64,000 bases of DNA from Robiginitomaculum sp. GTDB taxonomy: Bacteria > Pseudomonadota > Alphaproteobacteria > Caulobacterales > Maricaulaceae. Location: assembly GCA_021647375.1 (NCBI GenBank), contig JAKIUV010000004.1:6059-70058 (forward strand), in the 5' to 3' direction. The notes below the pieces were generated by a model that was not told the DNA's origin, did no database searches, and saw only the letters and a list, made by a program, of their open reading frames with translations. Every line of letters begins with the position of its first letter. Position 1 is the stretch's first letter. A program made the position numbers and the translations under genes. This document shows positions 34,389-42,814 of the stretch, piece after piece.

Positions 34389-35108
34389 ATGCGCCCCAAT
34401 GACCGTGCTCTCGACCAACTTCGTGATATTACTATTGAAACAGGTGTTTCACCATATGCGGAGGGGTCTTGTTTGATTAAATGTGGCAATACGCATATTT
34501 TGTGTACGGCCAGTGTTGACCCGGGTGTGCCGCGTTGGCTTAAAGGGCGGGGCAAAGGCTGGGTGACGGCGGAATACGGTATGTTGCCGCGCTCGACCCA
34601 TACAAGAATGCGCCGCGAAGCCACCAAGTCCGGGCAAGGCGGGCGCACTATGGAAATCCAGCGCCTTATCGGGCGGTCTTTGCGGGCTGGGGTGGATATG
34701 AAACTCTTGGGCGAGCGGCAGATCATTCTGGACTGCGATGTTATTCAGGCTGATGGCGGTACACGTACCGCGTCCATTACCGGGGCATGGGTTGCCCTGA
34801 AACTGGCGATTAATTATTTGATGGAAGAGGGGGTGTTGGAAATTGACCCAATCACCGACCAAGTCGCCGCCGTATCGTGCGGTATTGTCGAGAACACATG
34901 TAGGCTCGACCTGGAATACTTAGAAGACAGCGCCGCACAGACCGACGCCAATTTTGTCCTGTCCAGCACGGGCGGTATCATAGAAATCCAAGCCAGCGCC
35001 GAAGATACGCCGTTCGCGGCAGACGAATTTACCGAGCTTATGCGGTTGGCGGGTAAAGGTGTTGACGAATTATGTGCCGCGCAATTGGCTGCGATTGAAG
35101 TCAAATAA
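34389..35108 (+). CDS. rph: Ribonuclease PH
   Basis: A 239-residue phosphorolytic exoribonuclease that trims tRNA 3' ends. Characteristic segments are [49 protein letters not shown] (phosphate-binding), [21 protein letters not shown] and the C-terminal [14 protein letters not shown]. Length is exactly typical. It is followed two bases later by a 91-bp palindrome. Confidence 0.96.
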   Translation: MRPNDRALDQLRDITIETGVSPYAEGSCLIKCGNTHILCTASVDPGVPRWLKGRGKGWVTAEYGMLPRSTHTRMRREATKSGQGGRTMEIQRLIGRSLRAGVDMKLLGERQIILDCDVIQADGGTRTASITGAWVALKLAINYLMEEGVLEIDPITDQVAAVSCGIVENTCRLDLEYLEDSAAQTDANFVLSSTGGIIEIQASAEDTPFAADEFTELMRLAGKGVDELCAAQLAAIEVK

Positions 35109-35109
35109 A

Positions 35110-35200
35110 TGTAGGGTGGATTAGCGCCCTTTGCGCGTAATCCACCATGAGTAACTATTAATGTTTGCGGTGGATTACGCTATCGCTAATCCACCCTACA
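35110..35200. repeat. Nested 91-bp palindrome between rph and holA
   Basis: The outer arms TGTAGGGTGGATTAGCG (35110-35126) and its exact complement (35184-35200) enclose a second perfect pair, GCGTAATCCACC (35134-35145) and GGTGGATTACGC (35169-35180). Each half also folds on itself (GGTGGATTA / TAATCCACC). This is a pair of facing REP-like hairpins, as in BIME elements, filling nearly the whole gap between the convergent genes and probably acting as a terminator for both. Confidence 0.9.
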
Positions 35201-35206
35201 AGATAA

Positions 35207-36262
35207 TTACCGCTGTCTCCGCGACGCATAACTCGACAGCGCGATTAACAACCGCCCGATCAATGCTTCCACGGGTGCGCCTGTGGACTTCATGCTTTTC
35301 TCGGTCTCTAGGCTTTGAGATATAGCCCGCGCCAAAGCCGTCTCCGGCCAAATGCGCAGGGCAGTGCCGAAAGCATTTTTGCGCATGACAAATACGGGCG
35401 GGCGTAATCCGCGCATGGCTTCGTCGGCGCTGCTCCCCGACGCCATAGCGGCGGAAGCCTGGTGCAGGCGGACAATATGGCGCTGTAGGGCGGCGAGTAC
35501 AGAATGGGGGTTTATCTTACCGGCCAAAGCCCGGCGCAAACTGGCATCCATGGTTTTCAAATTACCCGCCATAGCGTCGAAAACAATATCGTCTAGCCCG
35601 GCAGAGCCTGCGCCGCCTATGAGGATTTTAATATCCGCCAATGTGACTTTGGCGCCCTCCTCAGAGCCATAGCCTTTATACAGAGCCAGTTTCTCAATTT
35701 CGGAACGTGCCATACGGCGGTCGCCCTCTAACAAAGGCACCAAAGCGTCCAGCGCATCGGTGTCTATACCAATGTTTAAATCCCGAAGCGATGTGCGTAC
35801 CATGCCTGCAATATCGGCTTGGCTATCGGCGTAGCAGGCAATGGCGGCGAAATGTTTGGCGCCCTCGAAGGCTTTACGGATGGCTGAGCGCGGGGTCATG
35901 TCGCCTGCTTCGATGATGAGTTTTGCCGCACAGGTGTCGGGTCTGGCATCCAGAGCTTTGATGGTTTTGGCTATGGCTGCCGCGTTTCTTTCGTGGGACA
36001 AGCGCAGGCGGATCAACCTTGCGTCGCCGAGCAAGCTTTGCGCGACCATTTCGTCGGCCAACCTCGCCGGGTCACCGGATAGGTCGTCGGCGGAAAGGAC
36101 AGTGGTGGAAAATGGATCGTCCGGATTGGGGCTGAATTTCTTGGCAATCGCATCGGCGCGTTCGGCACATAGTCCGGCGTCGGGGCCAAAGAGGAGTACG
36201 CCGGGGCAATCTGCGGGCGGGGACTTTATCCAACTACGGGCGCGCGCACCCGCCAGTTTCAT
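35207..36262 (-). CDS. holA: DNA polymerase III subunit delta
   Basis: A 351-residue clamp-loader subunit that opens the beta sliding clamp. The HolA pattern is visible: GVLLFGPDAGLCAERADAI near residue 22, the beta-binding helix region, LDALVPLLEGDRRMARSEIEKLALY near 165-190 and the C-terminal collar domain (NPHSVLAALQRHIVRLHQ). Its start overlaps the lptE stop by four bases (ATGA), as in many alphaproteobacteria where lptE and holA are adjacent. Confidence 0.92.
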   Translation of the reverse strand: MKLAGARARSWIKSPPADCPGVLLFGPDAGLCAERADAIAKKFSPNPDDPFSTTVLSADDLSGDPARLADEMVAQSLLGDARLIRLRLSHERNAAAIAKTIKALDARPDTCAAKLIIEAGDMTPRSAIRKAFEGAKHFAAIACYADSQADIAGMVRTSLRDLNIGIDTDALDALVPLLEGDRRMARSEIEKLALYKGYGSEEGAKVTLADIKILIGGAGSAGLDDIVFDAMAGNLKTMDASLRRALAGKINPHSVLAALQRHIVRLHQASAAMASGSSADEAMRGLRPPVFVMRKNAFGTALRIWPETALARAISQSLETEKSMKSTGAPVEALIGRLLIALSSYASRRQR

Positions 36263-36759
36263 TTCGCCTCACTACTGGCCTGATAACTGGCCAGTCTGGC
36301 TATGATACGGTCTGCGGCCTCGGAGGCGACTTGTTCTTCGGCGTTGGCTTGCGCCGCTACCGTACCATAAGGGTCGCGCGGTGCGCCGTAGGTTGAGATC
36401 GCCCGCACTTCGCTGCGGTAAACTATATCGCCAGTTTTGGCATCGACCAATTCGAACTCGGCATCCATGACCAAATCATATCGGGAAGCCACATCGTCGG
36501 CACCTATACCCAAGCTTTTACGGCGGGATTCGGGTGTTATTCTTAATATATAAGGTGTGGCGCGATTGTCGCCCATACGGTCACGCAGGGCTTGCGCCAG
36601 TAAAAAGTTTATTTTGTCATTGGCCTGCATTTCCACACGGATGTTTTTCATACTGACGCCCGTGCCGCCAAAGGCAGTGGGCGCGTGCATGGGCTTAAAG
36701 CCGCAAGCGGTTAGGGTGAGTGCGGTCGCCAAGATTAGTCCAGTGCGTAGTATTTTCAT
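36259..36759 (-). CDS. lptE: LPS-assembly lipoprotein LptE
   Basis: A 166-residue outer-membrane lipoprotein that plugs LptD during LPS insertion. The signal peptide ends in a lipobox, LTACGF, with Cys near residue 19. The mature domain carries GVSMKNIRVEM and the two-helix/four-strand pattern of LptE, with VASRYDLVMDAEFELVDAKTGD in the centre. It sits between leuS and holA as expected. The Shine-Dalgarno (AAAAAGGAG) belongs to the repeat just upstream. Confidence 0.88.
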   Translation of the reverse strand: MKILRTGLILATALTLTACGFKPMHAPTAFGGTGVSMKNIRVEMQANDKINFLLAQALRDRMGDNRATPYILRITPESRRKSLGIGADDVASRYDLVMDAEFELVDAKTGDIVYRSEVRAISTYGAPRDPYGTVAAQANAEEQVASEAADRIIARLASYQASSEAK

Positions 36760-36765
36760 CGCTAT

Positions 36766-36860
36766 CTCCTTTTTATATCGCTCACGGCAATGCGCGAAAA
36801 GCGCACGCCTACGCGGGTGCGGCGCATTAGCGCCGACGGGCGGTCGCCCTTGCGGTACAT
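36766..36860 (-). repeat. Dispersed palindromic repeat, copy B, upstream of lptE
   Basis: On the lower strand this matches copy A at 28016-28117: an exact 19-base block (36834-36852), a variable hairpin middle, the exact GCGCATTGCCGTGAGCGA block and the tail GATATAAAAAGGAG. The tail provides the ribosome-binding site of lptE, seven bases before its ATG. Both copies have the same orientation relative to the following gene. Confidence 0.8.
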
Positions 36861-36878
36861 CGCGTTCAATGAATGCAC

Positions 36879-39449
36879 CTAATTCGCCACTATATTGATT
36901 ATACGGCCTGGGACAACGATGATTTTTCTTATGGTTTTATCAGACAGATATTCGGTGATGCGCGGGTGTGCCAGTGCCAGTTTTTCTACATCATCTTTGC
37001 TTGCCGCCTTGGCCACAGAAATTTCAGCGCGGCGTTTACCGTTGACCTGTATGGGCATAGTTATTTCGTCTTCTACCAACATGGCCGGATCAGCCTCAGG
37101 CCACGGTGCATCACAGACCAGACCTTCGCCGCCGAGATGCGCCCAACATTCTTCGGCTAGATGCGGCATGAACGGTGCGATGACGCGAACCAATATGCTC
37201 ATGCCTTCAATTTTTGCGGCATCATTATCAGTGTATTTTTTCAGAGCGTTAACGGTTTCGTAAATCTGCGCCACCGACGTGTTGAAGCGGAAATTGTCAA
37301 TACCGTCCGTGATTTTGGCGGTGGCTTTGTGGACAGAGCGGCGTAAATCCAGAGCGGCTCCGGCCAAATCGTCCGTAGACCCTATAGACTGCAAACTGTT
37401 CTCTGGTGTTTCCGAAATAGCCGCCCAAACCTTGTTGGCAAAGCGCCATGCGCCGAGCGCACCAGCATCCGTCCATTCCACGTCCCGTTCGGGCGGGCTG
37501 TCGGAGAGCATGAACCAGCGGGCTACATCGGCACCATAACCCTCGATAATATCGTGGGGGTCAATGACGTTTTTCTTGGACTTGGACATTTTCTCAACCG
37601 CGCCGCGTGTGATAGACGAACCCGTATCCATATGCACCAGCTTGCCGTCTTTTTCGGTCACATCGGCAGGCATGACAAATTGACCATCTGCGTCCGTAAA
37701 GACCGCATGATTGACCATGCCTTGGGTGAACAAGCCTTTGAACGGCTCACCGTTCGGTAAATCCAACAGGCCGCAATCGCGAAGAGCGCGGGTGAAGAAC
37801 CGCGCATAGAGCAAATGTAAAATAGCGTGCTCGACCCCGCCGATATATTGGTCAACGGGGAGCCACTTACTGGCGGCGGCGTTATCAAATGGACGGTCAT
37901 CAGTAGAGCCGCCAGCAAACCTTGCGAAATACCAAGAGCTATCAATAAATGTGTCCAGCGTATCGGTCTCGCGGGTCGCAGGTTTGCCGCAGTTTGGACA
38001 GTCCACATGTTTCCATGTTGCATGACGGTCGAGCGGATTACCGGGAATGTCAAAACTAACATCGTCCGGTAGTTCGACAGGCAGGTCGGCTACAGGCACA
38101 GGCACCGCACCGCAATCATCACAATGAATAATAGGAATCGGACAACCCCAATAGCGTTGCCGCGACACACCCCAATCACGTAGGCGGTAAGTGACTTGTT
38201 TGGTGCCTGCGCCAAGCTTTTCCAATTCGGCTATTGCCGCAGAAATACCGTCGTCAACACCCATACCGTCAAGGAAACGGGAGTTAATCAATTTACCGGG
38301 ACCGACAAAAGCTTCGTCGCCAACTTCATATGTGTCCGGGTTTTCGCCTTCAGGTAAAACCACGGCAGGCACAGGCAAGCCGTATTTCCGTGCAAAATCC
38401 AAATCCCGTTGGTCATGGGCCGGACAGCCAAATATCGCGCCCGTGCCGTAGCCCATCAGCACGAAATTTGCCGCATATACAGGTAAGGTAATACTATCAT
38501 CAAAGGGATGCTTAACCCGTAGACCCGTATCCACGCCGAGCTTCTCGGCTTTTTCAACTGCCGCCGCCGTACTGCCCATAAGGGTACAAGCTTTTGCCAA
38601 TTCTTCGAGCGCGGTATTATCCGGCGTCAATGATTTGATTAAGGGATGGTCATAGGCAAGCGCCACAAAACTAGCGCCAAACAAAGTATCAGGGCGTGTC
38701 GTGTAGACTTCAATGCTGTCACATGCTTCCGGCGCGACGCCATCAAACTCAAACCTAAACTGCGCACCCTCTGAGCGGCCAATCCAGTTTTTCTGCATAG
38801 TGCGGACTTTTTCTGGCCACTCTGTGAGCGTATCCAGAGCTGCATCTAAATCCTCTGCATATTTCGTGATCTTGAAAAACCATTGGTTTAGCTCTTTGGT
38901 CTCGACCTCTGCACCGGAGCGCCAGCCTTTGCCGTCTATCACTTGCTCATTGGCCAGCACGGTCATATCGACCGGATCCCAATTGACCTTGGCGGTCTTT
39001 CTATACACCAAATCGTTTTCCATAAATTTCAGGAATATGGCTTGTTGCTGTTTATAATAGGCCACATCACAAGTGGCGAATTCCCGGCTCCAATCCAGCG
39101 CAAAACCGAGCCTTTGCAAAGGGGCTTTCATGGCTTCGATATTGGCGTATGTCCATTCTTTTGGGTGACCACCGATAGCCATAGCCGCGTTCTCGGCTGG
39201 CATGCCAAATGCATCCCAACCCATGGGGTGCAGGACTTCAAAACCGCAAGCTCGTTTATAGCGCGCGATCACATCGCCCATAGCATAATTGCGCACATGA
39301 CCCATATGAATACGCCCGCTGGGATAGGGGAACATTTCTAGGGCAAAGTATTTAGGCTTGGTAGAATTATCGTCAGCCTCAAAGACGTGGCCTGCGTCCC
39401 ATGCGGCCTGCCACCTAGGCTCTACTTCCGCCGCATTATATCTGGACAT
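36879..39449 (-). CDS. leuS: Leucyl-tRNA synthetase
   Basis: An 856-residue class I synthetase. The HIGH motif appears as [15 protein letters not shown] near residue 40 and KMSKS as [17 protein letters not shown] near 620. The CP1 editing domain lies between, with the [16 protein letters not shown] block for mischarged tRNA hydrolysis. The C-terminal anticodon-binding and Leu-specific domains are complete (ending near VPGRIINIV). Its stop lies just downstream of copy B, with lptE next on the same strand. Confidence 0.97.
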   Translation of the reverse strand: MSRYNAAEVEPRWQAAWDAGHVFEADDNSTKPKYFALEMFPYPSGRIHMGHVRNYAMGDVIARYKRACGFEVLHPMGWDAFGMPAENAAMAIGGHPKEWTYANIEAMKAPLQRLGFALDWSREFATCDVAYYKQQQAIFLKFMENDLVYRKTAKVNWDPVDMTVLANEQVIDGKGWRSGAEVETKELNQWFFKITKYAEDLDAALDTLTEWPEKVRTMQKNWIGRSEGAQFRFEFDGVAPEACDSIEVYTTRPDTLFGASFVALAYDHPLIKSLTPDNTALEELAKACTLMGSTAAAVEKAEKLGVDTGLRVKHPFDDSITLPVYAANFVLMGYGTGAIFGCPAHDQRDLDFARKYGLPVPAVVLPEGENPDTYEVGDEAFVGPGKLINSRFLDGMGVDDGISAAIAELEKLGAGTKQVTYRLRDWGVSRQRYWGCPIPIIHCDDCGAVPVPVADLPVELPDDVSFDIPGNPLDRHATWKHVDCPNCGKPATRETDTLDTFIDSSWYFARFAGGSTDDRPFDNAAASKWLPVDQYIGGVEHAILHLLYARFFTRALRDCGLLDLPNGEPFKGLFTQGMVNHAVFTDADGQFVMPADVTEKDGKLVHMDTGSSITRGAVEKMSKSKKNVIDPHDIIEGYGADVARWFMLSDSPPERDVEWTDAGALGAWRFANKVWAAISETPENSLQSIGSTDDLAGAALDLRRSVHKATAKITDGIDNFRFNTSVAQIYETVNALKKYTDNDAAKIEGMSILVRVIAPFMPHLAEECWAHLGGEGLVCDAPWPEADPAMLVEDEITMPIQVNGKRRAEISVAKAASKDDVEKLALAHPRITEYLSDKTIRKIIVVPGRIINIVAN

Positions 39450-39479
39450 GGTTTTTCCCTGTCTTATGGCTATAGGTAA

Positions 39480-39971
39480 TTATTCGTCGACGGTGGCTAT
39501 GTAAAGCTGGCGCGCGCGGGTCAGTATTGAGTTTTCAATTGAACGAGCCGTGTCGGCATCTACGGAGGCGTCGTTCCAGCCATTTGCACTACGGACTTGC
39601 TTGAAGATCGAAACTTTGAGTGCATCAGCGCGTAGATTTGTATCCAGAATATAGACATTGGCTTTAAACCGCTCATTGGGCGCTTGCGGGGAGGCATACC
39701 AGTCGGTGATGATAACGCCGCCGAACGGGTCAATTTCAGAGAGTGGCATAAAGTTCAGGGTTTCCAGCGAAGCCCGCCATAAAAACTCGTTCACACCCAT
39801 ACGCGGCGCGGCACGGCTCGTTTTTGCGCGGCTTGTATAGCTGGCGTCTTTACCCACAGGAACAGGGTCGGCACCAGGTAACATATTGGTGACGCGGGTC
39901 ATGGTTTGGCACCCGGTTAAGCTCACGACGAGGGTAGCACCCAGAACGATTTTGGTCAAAATAGACGACAT
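39480..39971 (-). CDS. DUF3576 lipoprotein
   Basis: A 163-residue protein. The ATG at 39971 is chosen because TTGGAGAA lies upstream and the product starts with a lipoprotein signal ending in VSLTGCQ (Cys near residue 21). The mature part has the DUF3576 pattern: GVNEFLWRASLETLNFMPL, DPFGGVIITDWYASP and NVYILDTNLRADALKVSIF. It is typically located upstream of leuS in alphaproteobacteria. The role is unknown but an envelope function alongside LptE is plausible. Confidence 0.85.
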   Translation of the reverse strand: MSSILTKIVLGATLVVSLTGCQTMTRVTNMLPGADPVPVGKDASYTSRAKTSRAAPRMGVNEFLWRASLETLNFMPLSEIDPFGGVIITDWYASPQAPNERFKANVYILDTNLRADALKVSIFKQVRSANGWNDASVDADTARSIENSILTRARQLYIATVDE

Positions 39972-40116
39972 ATATATTCTCCAATTGGCGTACAACAATG
40001 TATCCACGCCTCAATTCAGCCCGCGTTATAACACGTAGATTTCACAGTGATAGTCCCTTTGCCACAAAATAATGGGCTAAAACTATAAATAATCGTAAGG
40101 TCAGGCGCTCAATTGT

Positions 40117-41133
40117 TTATTTCTTAAGCCCGTGTTTGCGTAATAACCCGCGAAATTGATGGTAAGTAAGGCCAAGATATTTGGCTGCATTGCCTTGGTG
40201 GTTCCCCGATTGGCTCAAGGCTTCCTTTATTATGGATAGCTCAAAGGCTTCCGTGCGCTCGGTGAAGTTCTTGCCGACCGTCTGGTTGGATCCGTTGCCC
40301 TGCATGGTTTCAGGCGCAGGTATTTTTTGCTCAGATGGTGCGGTGGACAATTTATTGGCCAGTTGCCACGGCGTATCGAACGGGTCGAGATTGACATTGG
40401 CAATGGGTGCGCTTAGCCCGGCTTCGTCGTTCCATGCCCGGCCTACGGCTCGCTCGACCACGCTTTTCAGTTCCCGAACATTGCCGGGCCAATCGTGGGC
40501 GCCCAGAAATTCAATCAGTTCGGCGCTAAATCCCGGGAAGCTCTCTTCGTCCAATAGTGTGACCATATCGGCGGCAAATTTTTCCGCCATGGGGAGTATA
40601 TCCCGTCTCCGTACACGTAATGGCGGCAGGGTAATGACATCATAGGCCAATAGGGATAGCAGGTTAGCGCTAAACCGCCCCGCCGCGACCTCAAGGCGTA
40701 AATCCACTGAACTGGTTGATAATATCCGGACATCAACACTGGTTTCTTCGTCCTCACCCACAGTTTTGAACGTACCTGTTTCGATCAAGCCCAGTAGTTT
40801 TTCTTGCACGAGCCAAGGCATAGCTTCAATATTGTCCAGCAACAATGTACCGCCGTCAGCGCTTTCCAAAAGGCTCGTCGACAGTCCAGATGCACCACCG
40901 AACAAACGCGTCTCCAAATTTGCGCCGTCCATGGCGGCACAATTCACCGCTTGCCAGGTTTGCTCCCAGCGGGTTGATAAAAAATGCAAACGCCCGGCGA
41001 CGCTGGTTTTGCCTGTACCGGGGTCGCCGACCACCAAAATAGGCTTATCAATGGCCGCCAAACCGGAAATTGCGTCAAGTGTCACTAGCCAAGCTGGGCT
41101 TTGCCCTATGAGGTTTTGCGTTAATTGTGCCAT
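40117..41133 (-). CDS. pspF: PspF-like regulator with degenerate AAA+ domain
   Basis: A 338-residue protein aligning end to end with enteric PspF, with the same residue numbering through position 78. Kept features are Walker A GDPGTGKT (Lys42), the Trp56 in STRWEQ that binds PspA in E. coli, Asn64, and the C-terminal Fis-type HTH GLTYHQFRGLLRKH. Missing features are the GAFTGA sigma54 loop (a seven-residue deletion between LFG and ADGGTL), the Walker B glutamate (LLLDN at 97-101) and both arginine fingers (Ser155, Leu161). It probably cannot hydrolyse ATP or open sigma54 complexes. It is divergent from the psp operon. Confidence 0.9.
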   Translation of the reverse strand: MAQLTQNLIGQSPAWLVTLDAISGLAAIDKPILVVGDPGTGKTSVAGRLHFLSTRWEQTWQAVNCAAMDGANLETRLFGGASGLSTSLLESADGGTLLLDNIEAMPWLVQEKLLGLIETGTFKTVGEDEETSVDVRILSTSSVDLRLEVAAGRFSANLLSLLAYDVITLPPLRVRRRDILPMAEKFAADMVTLLDEESFPGFSAELIEFLGAHDWPGNVRELKSVVERAVGRAWNDEAGLSAPIANVNLDPFDTPWQLANKLSTAPSEQKIPAPETMQGNGSNQTVGKNFTERTEAFELSIIKEALSQSGNHQGNAAKYLGLTYHQFRGLLRKHGLKK

Positions 41134-41156
41134 ATTTAGTATATATAGCCAAAATC

Positions 41157-41198
41157 ACATGGTGTAAATAGCTAAAACATGGTGATAAATGCTATATT
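41157..41198. promoter_or_regulatory. Direct repeat in the pspF-psp intergenic region, candidate PspF site
   Basis: ACATGGTG-N6-GCTA occurs twice, starting at 41157 and 41177, exactly 20 bp apart (two helical turns). The first copy resembles the enteric PspF site as I remember it (TGTAA...GCTAA). The second overlaps a -10-like TATATT (41193-41198). If that hexamer is the psp promoter, protein bound here would cover it. No convincing GG-N10-GC sigma54 element is present in 41134-41420. Confidence 0.45.
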
Positions 41199-41369
41199 GT
41201 ATTTGGAGTTTTAGGTGAAATAACAAAAAACTCTTATTTTTCAAAGAGATAAATTTGTCGTGACATTTTCGCAGGGTTTGGCATTGTTTGTTTGTCAGCT
41301 ACTCACGACGCTCACAAGGCAAGCCAAGGACAGGCAAACCAAACGGGCAAGTAGCTAAAGACTGCAATC

Positions 41370-41402
41370 GGCCCCGGCGCTTCCCCCTTCAAAGCCGGGG
41401 CC
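41370..41402 (+). other. GC-rich hairpin in the psp leader
   Basis: GGCCCCGGC and GCCGGGGCC form a perfect 9-bp stem around a 15-base loop. It ends 18 bases before the first small ORF and just ahead of its AAGGAGAG. There is no T-run, so it is not a simple terminator. It could stabilise the mRNA or modulate translation. Confidence 0.6.
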
Positions 41403-41420
41403 ACAAAAAGGAGAGAAACC

Positions 41421-41561
41421 ATGACGTATCGTACACTTGATACCGACACAACTTTTACCGAAAGCGTTAGCGCTCCGGTTCGCCACTTACGGGCCAGACG
41501 CCGCGCTTTGACGCTGCACCGCCGTTCAAGCCGCGTAAGGTTGTCCGGCTTCGGCATCTAG
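41421..41561 (+). CDS. 46-residue basic small protein at the head of the psp operon
   Basis: An ATG with a strong AAGGAGAG seven bases upstream opens a 46-codon frame. The N-terminal half is polar with many Thr (MTYRTLDTDTTFTESVSAPV). The C-terminal half is very Arg-rich (HLRARRRALTLHRRSSRVRL). It has no membrane segment and I recognise no family. The ribosome-binding site and position between the promoter and pspA favour a translated gene. Confidence 0.55.
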   Translation: MTYRTLDTDTTFTESVSAPVRHLRARRRALTLHRRSSRVRLSGFGI

Positions 41562-41592
41562 GCCGAACCTAAATCTTTTAAAAGGAAATATC

Positions 41593-41745
41593 ATGACCGA
41601 CCAAGAATTTGATTTCGAAAGCCGCATAGGAAGCCGCCAAGGCTATAAAGCAAAGTTCTGGCGCTTCATTAAATATCTCAGCACCCGCCAATTGGAGTGC
41701 TGGGGATTTTTCGCCGCCGGTTTTTTAATCGCAACAATTTTCTAA
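41593..41745 (+). CDS. 50-residue small membrane protein upstream of pspA
   Basis: AAAGGAAA precedes an ATG opening a 50-codon frame. The first 35 residues are charged and polar (MTDQEFDFESRIGSRQGYK), and the last 15 form a hydrophobic segment (WGFFAAGFLIATIF) ending at the stop, like a tail anchor. It lies 42 bases before pspA. It could be a Psp accessory at the inner membrane, comparable in size to PspD, but I see no sequence similarity to PspD. Confidence 0.6.
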   Translation: MTDQEFDFESRIGSRQGYKAKFWRFIKYLSTRQLECWGFFAAGFLIATIF

Positions 41746-41787
41746 TTTAACCCCCAACCAATTACCAACCAACAATAGGAGACTACA

Positions 41788-42492
41788 ATGGGAATTTTTT
41801 CAAGAATGGGTGACATCATCAATTCCAACCTGAACTCAATGATCGAGAAAGCGGAGAATCCTGAAAAGATTACCCGCCTGATCATCCAAGAAATGGAAGA
41901 CACTTTGGTCGAGGTTCGCACCTCTGCCGCCCGCAATATTGCGGAAACCAAAGAGTTAAGCCGCAAGGCCGAGCAATATGAGGTTCGCTCCGCCGAATGG
42001 GCCGCAAAAGCCGAATTAGCCCTGACCAAAGGCCGTGAAGACTTGGCACGCGGCGCCGTACAGGCCAAACAACAGTCCGAACAATTGGCGGCGGTTGTAC
42101 GCAAGGAAATTGACATCCTCAACGAATCCGTTGCAAAGGCCGATTCTGATTTGGAAAAATTACAGGCCAAGCTGAACGAAGCCAAAGCCAAGCACAAATC
42201 TCTGATGATGCGCGGAACCAACGCGTCCAACCAGATCAAAATGCGCAAGGTGATGACGTCTAACAAAGTTGACGACGCCCTGGCTCGGTACGAGCGCATG
42301 GAGCGTAAAGTCGACGAGCTTGAAGCTCATGTAGAAGCTTTTGATCTTGGCACAAATGGCCAAAGCCTAGAGAGCCAATTTGCCGCCCTAGAAGCTGACG
42401 ACGCCGTAGAAGCCGAACTGGCCGCCTTGAAAAAGAACCTCGGTGGTGCCAACAAGGTGAAATCTGTTAAAAAAGTTGCGGCTAATAAGTAA
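41788..42492 (+). CDS. pspA: Phage shock protein A
   Basis: A 234-residue, almost entirely helical ESCRT-III-like protein that binds stressed inner membrane and, in enteric bacteria, inhibits PspF. The amphipathic helix MGIFSRMGDIINSNLNSMIE and the following KAENPEKITRLIIQEMEDTL are the family's most conserved part. A long coiled coil (about residues 30-150) and the shorter C-terminal helices end in a lysine-rich tail. Length is typical. The gene is flanked by small ORFs and pspB. Confidence 0.96.
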   Translation: MGIFSRMGDIINSNLNSMIEKAENPEKITRLIIQEMEDTLVEVRTSAARNIAETKELSRKAEQYEVRSAEWAAKAELALTKGREDLARGAVQAKQQSEQLAAVVRKEIDILNESVAKADSDLEKLQAKLNEAKAKHKSLMMRGTNASNQIKMRKVMTSNKVDDALARYERMERKVDELEAHVEAFDLGTNGQSLESQFAALEADDAVEAELAALKKNLGGANKVKSVKKVAANK

Positions 42493-42544
42493 TTCTGTCG
42501 AATTGCTAAACCTGTAACGTCTAATACATAAAGAGAGAGAAATT

Positions 42545-42814
42545 ATGTTTGAACCAGAAATAATGGTTTTCATGATCCCGATTGTCGCGATTGTTTTTGG
42601 GATTTCATCAGGAATGTTGAAATCCTATTACAAACACAAAGAACGTATGATCGGACATATGAGTGAAGACCAGATGGCGGAATTGGAGCAAATGTCCAAA
42701 ATCGCCGACATACTTGACCAAAGGGTCAATGTTCTAGAACGCATTTTGGACGACGAGGTTCCAAATTGGAGAAGCAACCCACAAAGGAATAACAGTCATG
42801 ACAAAACAATATAA
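42545..42814 (+). CDS. pspB: Phage shock protein B
   Basis: An 89-residue inner-membrane protein. One N-terminal helix (MVFMIPIVAIVFGISSGM) is followed by a basic patch and a short coiled coil with EQMSKIADILDQRVNVLERIL. It partners PspC in sensing membrane stress in enteric bacteria. It overlaps the pspC start by 17 bases. The tail after PNWR is polar. Confidence 0.88.
   Translation: MFEPEIMVFMIPIVAIVFGISSGMLKSYYKHKERMIGHMSEDQMAELEQMSKIADILDQRVNVLERILDDEVPNWRSNPQRNNSHDKTI

Noticed and set aside
34260..34390. CIRCE operator expected near hrcA
   Set aside because: No TTAGCACTC-N9-GAGTGCTAA-like inverted repeat is present upstream of hrcA or grpE. A TTAGTGCTA stretch near 34355 is only superficial.
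41277..41296. Sigma54 promoter TTTGGCATTGTTTGTTTGTC upstream of psp genes
   Set aside because: The GG is present but the bases at the -12 position are TT and the spacing does not fit GG-N10-GC. The divergent regulator also lacks GAFTGA.
41312..41557. Antisense ORF of 81 codons in the psp leader
   Set aside because: It is opposite the better-supported 46-codon ORF, has no Shine-Dalgarno, and its composition reflects the Arg-rich upper-strand frame.
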